From positions 1-56,251 of the forward strand of contig CACNSS010000007.1 in NCBI GenBank assembly GCA_902623215.1: a DNA stretch of 56,251 nucleotides. The letters run 5' to 3'. Below are positions 1 to 7,366 of this stretch, piece by piece. Both the position numbers and the translations under genes were made by a program. The notes beneath the pieces were generated by a model. The model had not been told where the DNA came from. It saw only the letters and a list, made by a program, of their open reading frames with translations, and did not search any database. The first letter of the stretch is position 1. Every line of letters starts with the position of its first letter. The stretch is from an uncultured Pelagibacteraceae bacterium. Lineage in GTDB: Bacteria; Pseudomonadota; Alphaproteobacteria; Pelagibacterales; Pelagibacteraceae.

Positions 1-453
1 GCATATTCGTCAAAAGTATTGAAGAATGATGTATTTAAAAAAACAGATGTAATAAATAAATGTACTTATCTGGATTTCTGTCATGAAAAAAGTTCGTGGA
101 CTTTTAACAATAAGTTTTTTGGAGATAAAGAAATTAGTAAATCATTAGAATTTATGGAGATGACATATGATCTTTTGCAGAAAAATGATATTAAAATGTC
201 AGTTGGAATTTATCCTTGGCCAGCTCAAATTTTGTACGATAATAGTCAATCGAAGATTGTTAAATTAATGAATAATTTTTGTGTAAACAAATGTGAGTTT
301 TTCTTTAACAATTTTACAGATTTCTTTAATGAAATTACTTTTACTGAAAAAGAAAAAATTATTTCTAAGTATTATATTGAAGGTGATGTACATTTTAATT
401 CTTTAGGTAATGAAAAAATATTTCAAAATTTTGTAAAGACCTTCAAAAATTAA
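1..453 (+). CDS. SGNH/GDSL-like protein, C-terminal part (5' truncated by window edge)
   Basis: The reading frame is open from base 1 (A-Y-S-S-K-V before a TTG at 19), so this is the C-terminal ~150 residues of a longer protein whose start lies outside the window. A hydrophobic strand reading VGIYPWPAQILYDN and a near-terminal GDVHFNSLGN (Asp-x-x-His followed by hydrophobic, Asn and Gly) resemble the last block of SGNH/GDSL hydrolases, where Asp and His complete the catalytic triad. The Ser block would be upstream and is not visible. SGNH domains of this kind often act on acylated surface sugars. It ends four bases inside the convergent apt gene. Family call is tentative. Confidence 0.55.
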   Translation, partial: AYSSKVLKNDVFKKTDVINKCTYLDFCHEKSSWTFNNKFFGDKEISKSLEFMEMTYDLLQKNDIKMSVGIYPWPAQILYDNSQSKIVKLMNNFCVNKCEFFFNNFTDFFNEITFTEKEKIISKYYIEGDVHFNSLGNEKIFQNFVKTFKN

Positions 454-977
454 TGTCCAGGAAATTCTATTAAATTTTCAACTTTAAAACCTTTATCTTC
501 AAGCTTTTTGCATCCATCCAAATCAAATAAATTTATAACAAAAATAAATGCTGCAACATTAGCATCTGACATCTTAATTAACTTAGCAGCAGCTTCAGCT
601 GTTCCCCCAGTAGCAATTAAATCATCAATGATTAAAACATTATCATTTTTTTCAAAAGAGTCCTTGTGGACTTCAATTGTAGCTGTTCCATATTCTAACT
701 CGAAATCAACTGAGTGAACTTCTGCAGGAAGTTTATTTTTCTTTCTAAGCATAATAAAAGGTTTTTTCAAAATAAATGAGACTGCTGAAGCAAAAACAAA
801 TCCTCGAGACTCAATTGCAGCGATCTTATCAAAATCATATTTTTTAGACCTTTCAACTATTTGACTAATTGCTTCAGCGAATGCGTCTTTGTCTTTAATT
901 AGTGTAGTAATATCTCTAAAAAGAATCCCCTTTTTTGGATAGTCTTGAATAGATCTTATAAAATCTTTTAAATTCAT
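450..977 (-). CDS. apt: Adenine phosphoribosyltransferase
   Basis: Converts adenine and PRPP into AMP and pyrophosphate in the cytoplasm. The 175-residue length is normal for Apt. The PRPP-binding loop VLIIDDLIATGGT lies at about residues 114-126, and the N-terminus (FIRSIQDYPKKGILFRDITTL) is typical of the family. It diverges from mtnP with 41 bp between start codons. MtnP releases adenine from methylthioadenosine, so this neighbour can recover that adenine; the functional link is inferred from position and known reactions. The ATG start at 977 matches the family N-terminus. Confidence 0.95.
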   Translation of the reverse strand: MNLKDFIRSIQDYPKKGILFRDITTLIKDKDAFAEAISQIVERSKKYDFDKIAAIESRGFVFASAVSFILKKPFIMLRKKNKLPAEVHSVDFELEYGTATIEVHKDSFEKNDNVLIIDDLIATGGTAEAAAKLIKMSDANVAAFIFVINLFDLDGCKKLEDKGFKVENLIEFPGH

Positions 978-1018
978 AATAAGTAATTATTGAAGTATAA
1001 ATAATTTATATTTTAAAC

Positions 1019-1891
1019 ATGACAAGAAATAAATTAGCAATAATTGGTGGAAGCGGTCTATATGATGTAGAGGAATTCACTGACAGGGAATTAATAGATT
1101 TGAATACTCCCTGGGGTGAGCCATCTGATCAAATTTTAAAAACTATCTATAAAAATAAAGAAGTTTATTTCTTACCAAGACATGGAAGAGGACATTTCAT
1201 TTCACCTTCAAATATTAACTTTAGAGCTAATATTGATGCACTGAAACAATTAGGGGTTACAGATATCGTATCTGTTTCAGCTGTCGGTTCATTGAAAGAG
1301 GATTTACCTCCCGGAAAGTTTGTAATAGTAGATCAATTTATAGATAGAACTTTTTCAAGAGTAAAAACATTTTTTGACAATGAAATAGTTGCACATGTTT
1401 CTATGGCTCACCCAACATCTAGCGGTTTGATGAACGCATGTGAAGAGGCAATTAAAAAAGAAAAAATAGAATATCAAAGAGGTGGAACTTATGTGGTTAT
1501 GGAGGGTCCACAATTTTCAACTTTAGCAGAGTCAAATCTATATAGATCTTGGAAAGCAGATGTAATTGGAATGACTAATATGCCAGAGGCAAAATTAGCA
1601 AGAGAGGCAGAGATAAGATATGCGTCAGTTTCTATGGTTACAGATTATGACTGCTGGCATCCAGATCATGAAAATGTTGATGTTCAACAAGTAATAAAAG
1701 TTTTGTTAGGTAATGCAGCGAAAGCAAAAAATATGATTAAAAACTTAATAGAAAAATTTGAAAATCACATTGATCCTATGGATCCAACCAACAATTGTTT
1801 AGATGTTGCAATTATTACAGCACCTGAAAAAAGAACAAAAAAAACAATAGAAAAACTTAAAACTGTTGCTGGTAGAGTTTTAAATCAATGA
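1019..1891 (+). CDS. mtnP: S-methyl-5'-thioadenosine phosphorylase
   Basis: Phosphorolysis of 5'-methylthioadenosine to adenine and 5-methylthioribose-1-phosphate. At 290 residues it has the usual length of the MTAP branch of purine nucleoside phosphorylases. Visible motifs are GGSGLYD near the N-terminus, the phosphate-binding RHGRGH, VVMEGPQFST and the signature GMTNMPEAKLAREAEI followed by TDYDCW. It is the first gene of a tightly packed operon with mtnA (4-bp overlap), a class II aldolase and speDE. MTA is the by-product of SpeE, so this gene clears the waste of the last gene in its own operon. Confidence 0.95.
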   Translation: MTRNKLAIIGGSGLYDVEEFTDRELIDLNTPWGEPSDQILKTIYKNKEVYFLPRHGRGHFISPSNINFRANIDALKQLGVTDIVSVSAVGSLKEDLPPGKFVIVDQFIDRTFSRVKTFFDNEIVAHVSMAHPTSSGLMNACEEAIKKEKIEYQRGGTYVVMEGPQFSTLAESNLYRSWKADVIGMTNMPEAKLAREAEIRYASVSMVTDYDCWHPDHENVDVQQVIKVLLGNAAKAKNMIKNLIEKFENHIDPMDPTNNCLDVAIITAPEKRTKKTIEKLKTVAGRVLNQ

Positions 1892-2958
1892 GAATAGAAG
1901 GAAAAGAATATCGTACTATTTGGTTTGAAAATAATGTCGTAAAAATTATTGATCAAACAAAACTTCCACACCAATTTATTATAAAAGACCTTAAAACAGT
2001 TAAGGACTCAATAAATGCGATTAAGGTGATGGAAGTAAGAGGCGCACCTTTAATAGGTGCTACAGCAGCTTATGGAATGGTTTTAGCTATAATCGAAAAT
2101 AATGACCAATCATTTTTAAAGAAATCTGCAGAAAATTTAATTAGTTCAAGACCAACAGCAATAAATTTAAAGTGGGCTGTTGATAGAATGATGAATAAAT
2201 TATCAGGAGTTAATAGTGATAAAATCTTAGAAATAGCCTTGAACGAAGCAAAAGATATATGTGAAGAGGATGTAAAATTTTGTGAAAATATAGGATTAAA
2301 TGGACTAAAGATTATTGAGGAAATCTATAATAAAAAAAAAGATACAGTTAATATATTAACTCATTGTAACGCAGGTTGGCTTGCAACAATAAATTGGGGA
2401 ACCGCAACCTCTCCAATCTATCATGCACACAAAAAAGGAATTCCCGTTCATGTGTGGGCAGATGAAACTAGACCAAGAAATCAAGGAGCAAATCTTACAT
2501 CTTATGAATTAAATGAAGAAGGAATTGAAAATACAATCATTGCAGATAATACAGGTGGCATATTAATGCAAAGAGGTGAAGTTGACATCTGTATTGTTGG
2601 AACAGATAGAACTCTGGCCAATGGAGATGTTTGTAATAAAGTTGGAACTTATCTTAAAGCATTAGCAGCTCATGATAACAAGATACCTTTTTATGTTGCA
2701 CTTCCAAGTTCAACAATTGATTGGAATATAAAAGATCATAAAGATATTCCAATAGAAGAGAGAAATTCAGATGAATTATCTCATGTTGAAGGTTTAGACG
2801 AAAAAGGTGACATAAAGAAAATACAAATTTATCCAAAAAAAAGTAAAGCCATGAATTTAGCTTTTGATGTAACTCCAGCAAAATATGTTACAGGATTAAT
2901 TACAGAAAAAGGTGTATGTGAAGCGTCAGAAAAAGGACTTAAAGAATTATTTAAATGA
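1888..2958 (+). CDS. mtnA: Methylthioribose-1-phosphate isomerase
   Basis: Isomerises 5-methylthioribose-1-phosphate to 5-methylthioribulose-1-phosphate. The 356-residue eIF2B-alpha-like fold is full length. The catalytic cysteine (Cys160 in THCNAGWLA) and aspartate (Asp240 in VGTDRTLANGDV) fall at the same residue numbers as in the well-studied Bacillus enzyme. The ATG at 1888 overlaps the mtnP stop (ATGA arrangement), implying coupled translation. The next gene is a class II aldolase that could act on the product. No mtnC, mtnD or mtnE of the classical methionine salvage route is present in the window. Confidence 0.94.
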   Translation: MRIEGKEYRTIWFENNVVKIIDQTKLPHQFIIKDLKTVKDSINAIKVMEVRGAPLIGATAAYGMVLAIIENNDQSFLKKSAENLISSRPTAINLKWAVDRMMNKLSGVNSDKILEIALNEAKDICEEDVKFCENIGLNGLKIIEEIYNKKKDTVNILTHCNAGWLATINWGTATSPIYHAHKKGIPVHVWADETRPRNQGANLTSYELNEEGIENTIIADNTGGILMQRGEVDICIVGTDRTLANGDVCNKVGTYLKALAAHDNKIPFYVALPSSTIDWNIKDHKDIPIEERNSDELSHVEGLDEKGDIKKIQIYPKKSKAMNLAFDVTPAKYVTGLITEKGVCEASEKGLKELFK

Positions 2959-3608
2959 AAAATTTAGATCAAAGAAATCAGATTATTGAATATTCGTTAA
3001 AATTAAATTCTACAAATCTTTCACCTCTTAGATCAGGCAATATATCATTAAGAGGAATAGAGGATGATACTGAAGGATACTTAATTACTCCATCAGGAAA
3101 AAAATATGAAACACTTAAACCTGAAGATATTGTTTTTATGGGTTTAAATGAGGAAGAAAAAAATGACTCAACTAACAAACCATCATCTGAATGGAGATTT
3201 CATAGAGATATTTATAAAAATAAAAAAGAGGCACAGGCAATTGTTCATGCTCATTCTCCACACGCAACAGCTGTATCTTCACATGGAAAATCAGTACCAC
3301 CTTTTCATTATATGATCGCTCTAGCTGGCGGAGATAACATTAAATGTGCAGAATACGCTACTTTTGGGACAGAAGAATTATCCAAAAATGTAATTAAAGC
3401 TCTAGAGAATAGAAGCGCTTGTTTAATGTCTAATCACGGCCAGGTTGCTTTTGGAAAAAATTTAGAGGATGCATTTGAACTTGCACAAGAAATAGAAAAT
3501 ATTTGTCATCAATACACTATTGCTTTAAAACTAGGACAACCTAAGATTCTTTCATTTGAAGAAATGAAAAAAGTTTTAGATAAAGCTAAAAATTATAAAA
3601 AAGGGTAA
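2955..3608 (+). CDS. Class II aldolase, FucA-like (probable methylthioribulose-1-P aldolase, Ald2 type)
   Basis: A 217-residue zinc-dependent class II aldolase/adducin-fold enzyme. It resembles L-fuculose-phosphate aldolase more than the dehydratase MtnB: it keeps PSSEWRFH with catalytic Glu79, the zinc ligands His98 and His100 (VHAHSPHATAVS), HYMIALAGG, YATFGTEELS, and His161 in SNHGQVAFG. Its start overlaps mtnA by 4 bp. In the DHAP shunt of Rhodospirillum and some E. coli, an Ald2 of this type splits 5-methylthioribulose-1-phosphate into DHAP and (methylthio)acetaldehyde; the same role is inferred here from its position after mtnP-mtnA. Alternatives are MtnB or a fuculose/ribulose aldolase. 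Confidence 0.82.
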   Translation: MKNLDQRNQIIEYSLKLNSTNLSPLRSGNISLRGIEDDTEGYLITPSGKKYETLKPEDIVFMGLNEEEKNDSTNKPSSEWRFHRDIYKNKKEAQAIVHAHSPHATAVSSHGKSVPPFHYMIALAGGDNIKCAEYATFGTEELSKNVIKALENRSACLMSNHGQVAFGKNLEDAFELAQEIENICHQYTIALKLGQPKILSFEEMKKVLDKAKNYKKG

Positions 3609-3609
3609 G

Positions 3610-4650
3610 ATGATTAAAGTTGGGGAGCATATTACTTTAGATATCATAGGTACTACAAAAGAGTACGATCCTTCAGTTTATGAGAAAGTTATACATAAAA
3701 TAGCTAAAGCAGCCAATGTAACTATTTTGAATATTTCAAAATATAAATTTGAACCTCAGGGTTTTACTATTTTAGCTTTATTGGCTGAAAGTCATATTAG
3801 TTTTCATACATTTCCAGAAAATGGAATAATTAGTTTTGATTTTTTTACCTGTGGGAAAATAAGTCCATCAGTAGCAATTGATATTGTCAAAAAAGAATTT
3901 GAACATAAACGTATTGTTAAAAAAGAATTTAATAGAGATACCAAATCTCTTTACCACGATATTTATAGTTCACCAGGATTACAAAAATCATATGTTGTAA
4001 ATGAAGTTTTAGAAGACTTTAAATCAAAAGTTGGTCAACACATTGAAATTTTAGAATTAGAGCAATTTGGAAAATCTTTATTTATTGATGGTGAAATACA
4101 AGTGGCGGCATCAGATGAACATTTGTATAGTTCAACTTTTGTTGGAGCAGGTCTGAAGCTGAATAAAAAAAATGAAAGAGCAGCAATAATTGGTGGTGGT
4201 GATGGTGGTGTTGCAAGAGAATGCATTTCAAAAAAGTTTAACTTTATAGATTGGTATGAATTAGATCCAGAAGTTGTAGAAGTTTGTAATAAACATCTTG
4301 GTGATATTGGAAAAAAAGCTACAGAAAAAAATTCTGTAAAATGTGTTTGGGGAGATGCGTTTGAAAGTATAAAGACAGTGAATGAAGACACATATGATCA
4401 TATTTTTGTTGATTTAAATGATGATCAGTTTTGCATAGATCTCGCTGCTAAAAATATGGACTCTTTAGTTAGAATTCTCAAACCTAAAGGCGTTATTACC
4501 GCACAAGTTGGAAGTCAGGATAAAAAACCTCTTCAAGTTGAAAATTGGTTAAATGTATTCAATCATCATTTTGGAAATACTAATTTATCCAGAGTTTATA
4601 TACCTAGTTTTGATTGTTCTTGGAATTTTTCTTCATCAATAAACCATTAA
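3610..4650 (+). CDS. speDE: Fused S-adenosylmethionine decarboxylase / spermidine synthase
   Basis: Single 346-residue protein joining two polyamine enzymes. Residues ~1-115 are a class 1b AdoMet decarboxylase: AESHISFHTFPE contains the predicted self-cleavage and pyruvoyl serine (Ser61) and His66, and FFTCGK carries Cys81. Residues ~135-346 are an aminopropyltransferase, with GQHIEILELEQFGKSLFIDG, ASDEHLYSS, the Rossmann motif IGGGDGGVARE and a later VDLNDD acidic motif. Together they decarboxylate AdoMet and transfer the aminopropyl group, probably to putrescine, giving spermidine and methylthioadenosine. Fusions of this kind are known in several bacterial lineages, including SAR11. It is the last gene of the operon, starting 1 bp after the aldolase stop. 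Confidence 0.93.
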   Translation: MIKVGEHITLDIIGTTKEYDPSVYEKVIHKIAKAANVTILNISKYKFEPQGFTILALLAESHISFHTFPENGIISFDFFTCGKISPSVAIDIVKKEFEHKRIVKKEFNRDTKSLYHDIYSSPGLQKSYVVNEVLEDFKSKVGQHIEILELEQFGKSLFIDGEIQVAASDEHLYSSTFVGAGLKLNKKNERAAIIGGGDGGVARECISKKFNFIDWYELDPEVVEVCNKHLGDIGKKATEKNSVKCVWGDAFESIKTVNEDTYDHIFVDLNDDQFCIDLAAKNMDSLVRILKPKGVITAQVGSQDKKPLQVENWLNVFNHHFGNTNLSRVYIPSFDCSWNFSSSINH

Positions 4651-4699
4651 TTTTTTCTTTTTAATATCTGTAATCTGTGAAATAATATTTTTTTTACTA

Positions 4700-4705
4700 A
4701 AGGAG
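4700..4705 (+). promoter_or_regulatory. Strong Shine-Dalgarno of the ABC binding-protein gene
   Basis: AAGGAG lies 6 nt before the ATG at 4712. It is one of few near-consensus ribosome binding sites in this window and fits high expression of a periplasmic binding protein. Confidence 0.8.
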
Positions 4706-4711
4706 ATAATA

Positions 4712-5539
4712 ATGAATATATTTAAAAAAATTATTTTTTCAGTTTTACTTTCTTTATTGGTAATAGGAAATGTTAATGCTGATAAAATAAGAATTGGAAC
4801 AGAGGGTGCCTATCCTCCATGGAATTCAAAAAATGAAGCAGGTAAGTTAATAGGTTTCGAAGTTGAATTAGCATATACGCTATGTAGATACATAGGACAA
4901 CAGTGTGTGATAGTTGAGCAAGATTGGGATGGAATGATTCCAGCTTTAATCATGAGAAAGTTTGATGCAATAATGGCAGGTATGTCAATTACTGCGGAGA
5001 GGCAAAAAGCTATTAGCTTTTCCCAAGGATATGCAGATGAAGTTGCATCATTAGCAGTCATGAAAGGATCTAGCCTAGAAGGTTTAGATACATCTGCTGG
5101 GATAAATCTTACTAAACCAAATGCTGCAGCTAAAAAAGATCTTAAAACTCTTACTGCTGCATTAGCAGGTAAAACTGTTTGTGTACAAACTGCTACAATT
5201 CATCAAAACTTTTTAGACTCTGGCGATGTGGGAAAAGTAAATGTCAGAACTTATAAGACACAAGATGAGGTTAATTTAGATTTAGCGTCTGGAAGATGTG
5301 ATGCTGCCTTAGCTGCTGCAGTAGCATTTAGTGATTATGCAGAAAAATCTGGTAAGCCAGTTGTTTTAACTGGACCAACTTTTTCAGGCGGTGCTTTTGG
5401 AAATGGTGTTGGGGTAGGTATTAGAAAAGATGATACTGAACTTTTAAAAAAGTTTAATGCTGCAATCAATAAAGCAAGAAAGAACGGTGATATTAGTAGA
5501 ATAGCTACTAAATGGTTTGGTTTTGACGCTTCTATGTAA
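4712..5539 (+). CDS. ABC transporter substrate-binding protein, amino-acid type (SBP family 3)
   Basis: Periplasmic solute receptor of 275 residues with an N-terminal signal peptide (cleavage probably after NVNA, residue ~23). The mature start DKIRIGTEGAYPPWN, then GFEVELAYTLC and DWDGMIPALIMRKFDAIMAGMSIT are hallmarks of the lysine/arginine/ornithine/histidine/octopine binding branch; the Asp in the MAGMSITAERQK region usually contacts the ligand amino group. The exact ligand cannot be read from sequence; basic amino acids or opine-like compounds are likely. It precedes two permease genes, separated from them by a perfect hairpin. No ATPase gene lies nearby. Confidence 0.9.
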   Translation: MNIFKKIIFSVLLSLLVIGNVNADKIRIGTEGAYPPWNSKNEAGKLIGFEVELAYTLCRYIGQQCVIVEQDWDGMIPALIMRKFDAIMAGMSITAERQKAISFSQGYADEVASLAVMKGSSLEGLDTSAGINLTKPNAAAKKDLKTLTAALAGKTVCVQTATIHQNFLDSGDVGKVNVRTYKTQDEVNLDLASGRCDAALAAAVAFSDYAEKSGKPVVLTGPTFSGGAFGNGVGVGIRKDDTELLKKFNAAINKARKNGDISRIATKWFGFDASM

Positions 5540-5552
5540 TTAAATTTTTGGT

Positions 5553-5579
5553 TTGGCGACTATCATGTATAGTCGCCAA
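5553..5579 (+). repeat. Perfect 11-bp hairpin between binding-protein and permease genes
   Basis: The inverted repeat TTGGCGACTAT, loop CATGT, ATAGTCGCCAA has no mismatches and is much richer in GC than its surroundings. No T-run follows, so it is not a classical terminator; a role in protecting the upstream mRNA 3' end or in damping permease translation is likely. It ends 5 nt before the permease ATG at 5585, where a Shine-Dalgarno should be. Confidence 0.85.
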
Positions 5580-5584
5580 TCTAT

Positions 5585-6277
5585 ATGGAATTTCTAGCTT
5601 TTGGAGATACTGGTTGGGGTGATGAGTTATTTCGTGCAACCCTAATGACCATAGCTGTTTCAATAACAGCAATGTTAATCGGTTTTAGTTTCGCCGCAGT
5701 TTTCACTCCTTTAAAACTATCTAAATTTAAATTTCTAAATTTAATTGCCAATATTTACACAACAGTTATCAGAGGTGTCCCTGAGTTATTAGTCATTTAC
5801 CTTTTCTTTTTTGGTGGGAGTGGAGCGATTATGTTTGTTGCTTCAATGTTTGGATATAACGAATACATTGAGATTAATGCGTTTGTTACAGGCTCATTTG
5901 CTATAGGTATAATATCTGGTGCTTATTCGACTGAAGTCTTTAGAGGAGCCATTCAATCGATTGATAAAGGTCAATTTGAGGCTGCAAAGGTTTTAGGATT
6001 TAGTAAATTTAAACAGTTCTACAAAATTATTCTTCCACAAATGTTAAGACTTGCCATACCGAATTTAAGTAACGTTTGGCAAATTACACTTAAAGATACA
6101 TCTTTAATATCTGTAACAGGTTTGGTTGAAATAATGAGACAATCTTATATTGCTGCTGGATCGACAAGAGATCCACTATTTTTTTATTCGTTCGCTGCAG
6201 TTTTATATTTATTACTTACCTTTATAAGCATGAAGTTAATAAATAAATTAGAAGTTAAGTACAGTAGGGGGTATTGA
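5585..6277 (+). CDS. ABC transporter permease, HisQ/ArtQ type
   Basis: Inner-membrane permease of 230 residues for polar amino acids, with about five membrane segments and the family motif region TVIRGVPELLVIYLFFFGGSG and the EAA loop GQFEAAKVLGFSKFKQFYKIILPQ that docks on the ATPase. The ATG start is 5 nt after a strong hairpin and lacks a visible Shine-Dalgarno; the next Met in frame is at residue 21, which would remove the start of the first membrane segment. It pairs with the following permease to form a heterodimeric channel. Its stop overlaps the next start (TGATG). Confidence 0.92.
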   Translation: MEFLAFGDTGWGDELFRATLMTIAVSITAMLIGFSFAAVFTPLKLSKFKFLNLIANIYTTVIRGVPELLVIYLFFFGGSGAIMFVASMFGYNEYIEINAFVTGSFAIGIISGAYSTEVFRGAIQSIDKGQFEAAKVLGFSKFKQFYKIILPQMLRLAIPNLSNVWQITLKDTSLISVTGLVEIMRQSYIAAGSTRDPLFFYSFAAVLYLLLTFISMKLINKLEVKYSRGY

Positions 6278-6948
6278 TGGATTTTGAATTAATGATTAAT
6301 AGTTTTCCGAAGCTATTAAATGCTGCAGTAGTAACTTTGAAACTTCTGTCAGTTTCTTTAATCGTTGGGTTATTTATTGGATTATTATTTGCAATTTTAA
6401 GATTAAATAAAAATATTTTTATAAATAAATTTGCATATGGATACTCATATGTGTTTAGGGGAACTCCATTATTGGTGCAAATATTTATTATATATTTCGG
6501 TCTAGGCCAGATAGAGTCTTTAAGGTCTTCTTTTTTGTGGGTAATACTTAAAGAACCTTACTGGTGTGCAATTATAGCTTTTGCGTTAAATACTGGTGCT
6601 TATACTTCTGAAATTTTAAGGTCTGCTTTTCAAACGATTAAACCAGGCATTATTGAAGCTGGAAAAAGTTTAGGTATATCTAATAAGATTATTTTTTATA
6701 AAGTTCAAATCCCTATAGCTATTAGACAATCTCTTCCCGCATATGGGAATGAAATAATACTAATGCTTAAAGGTACCTCGTTAGCAAGTACAGTTACATT
6801 AATGGATCTAACGGGTGTGGCAAAATATATAATATCAACTACTTTTAAACCAATTGAAGTATTTATAGTTGCAGGTGGAATTTATCTATTTATGACTTTT
6901 ATAATTCACAACGTAATTAAGTTTTTAGAAAAAAAATATAGCTACTAA
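6277..6948 (+). CDS. ABC transporter permease, HisM/ArtM type
   Basis: Second permease (223 residues) of the amino-acid importer. Visible features are SYVFRGTPLLVQIFIIYFGLGQ near the first third and the EAA-loop EAGKSLGISNKIIFYKVQIPIA. I chose the ATG in the TGATG overlap with the previous gene, preceded by an AGGGGG ribosome site, over a TTG one codon upstream. The transporter lacks a local ATP-binding subunit, so it probably uses one encoded elsewhere, as small genomes sometimes do. The 3' end overlaps the convergent DUF6165 gene by 4 bp. Confidence 0.92.
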   Translation: MDFELMINSFPKLLNAAVVTLKLLSVSLIVGLFIGLLFAILRLNKNIFINKFAYGYSYVFRGTPLLVQIFIIYFGLGQIESLRSSFLWVILKEPYWCAIIAFALNTGAYTSEILRSAFQTIKPGIIEAGKSLGISNKIIFYKVQIPIAIRQSLPAYGNEIILMLKGTSLASTVTLMDLTGVAKYIISTTFKPIEVFIVAGGIYLFMTFIIHNVIKFLEKKYSY

Positions 6949-7334
6949 TATTTTGTATATTCTTTAATTTCTTTGATTTTTGAGCCAGTATGATTATTGA
7001 TTTCTAATTTTATCTTTGCACGATCATCATTTAAAAAGTGAACATCTCTTGAAAGTTTAATAAATTTTTCTCCAAAATCTTTTTCTTTTTCACATAATCT
7101 TTTTTCATCTTCAATTAACCACAGTTTAGAATTTATCTCTTTTAGTAATTGATAAAGGTTTTCGAGTTTTTCATCAGACTTTACATTTTTTTCTAGTTGA
7201 TCTTTTAAAATAAAATGCTCGTTGTTAATAAATTTTAGTTTTTCAGTGTCTTTAATTTTTTCTTGCTTAATCTCTAAAATTGAAACTTTGTCTAAAAGTT
7301 CCCCAATTGAAACCTCGACTATAATTTTATTCAT
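6945..7334 (-). CDS. DUF6165 family protein, coiled coil
   Basis: A 129-residue, Lys/Glu-rich protein beginning NKIIVEVSIGELLDKVSILEIKQEKI, the pattern I recall for DUF6165, which occurs in SAR11 and other marine bacteria beside glycosyltransferase genes. Much of residues 15-110 has heptad-like spacing of Leu/Ile and is probably a long helical coiled coil; no signal peptide or enzyme motif is seen. It diverges from a GT9 glycosyltransferase with 32 bp between starts. Function unknown; a role in cell-surface glycan assembly is a guess from context. Confidence 0.7.
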   Translation of the reverse strand: MNKIIVEVSIGELLDKVSILEIKQEKIKDTEKLKFINNEHFILKDQLEKNVKSDEKLENLYQLLKEINSKLWLIEDEKRLCEKEKDFGEKFIKLSRDVHFLNDDRAKIKLEINNHTGSKIKEIKEYTKY

Positions 7335-7366
7335 AAAATTTAATACTGTGCTATCTTGTTATAAAT

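Noticed and set aside
2955..3608. Assignment of the class II aldolase as MtnB (methylthioribulose-1-P dehydratase)
   Set aside because: PSSEWRFH, HYMIALAGG and YATFGTEELS match L-fuculose-phosphate aldolase closely, so an aldolase role is preferred; MtnB remains a lower-ranked option.
4651..4711. Riboswitch or terminator in the speDE to ABC gap
   Set aside because: The 61-bp spacer is AT-rich with T-runs but shows no stable stem or conserved motif that I recognise.
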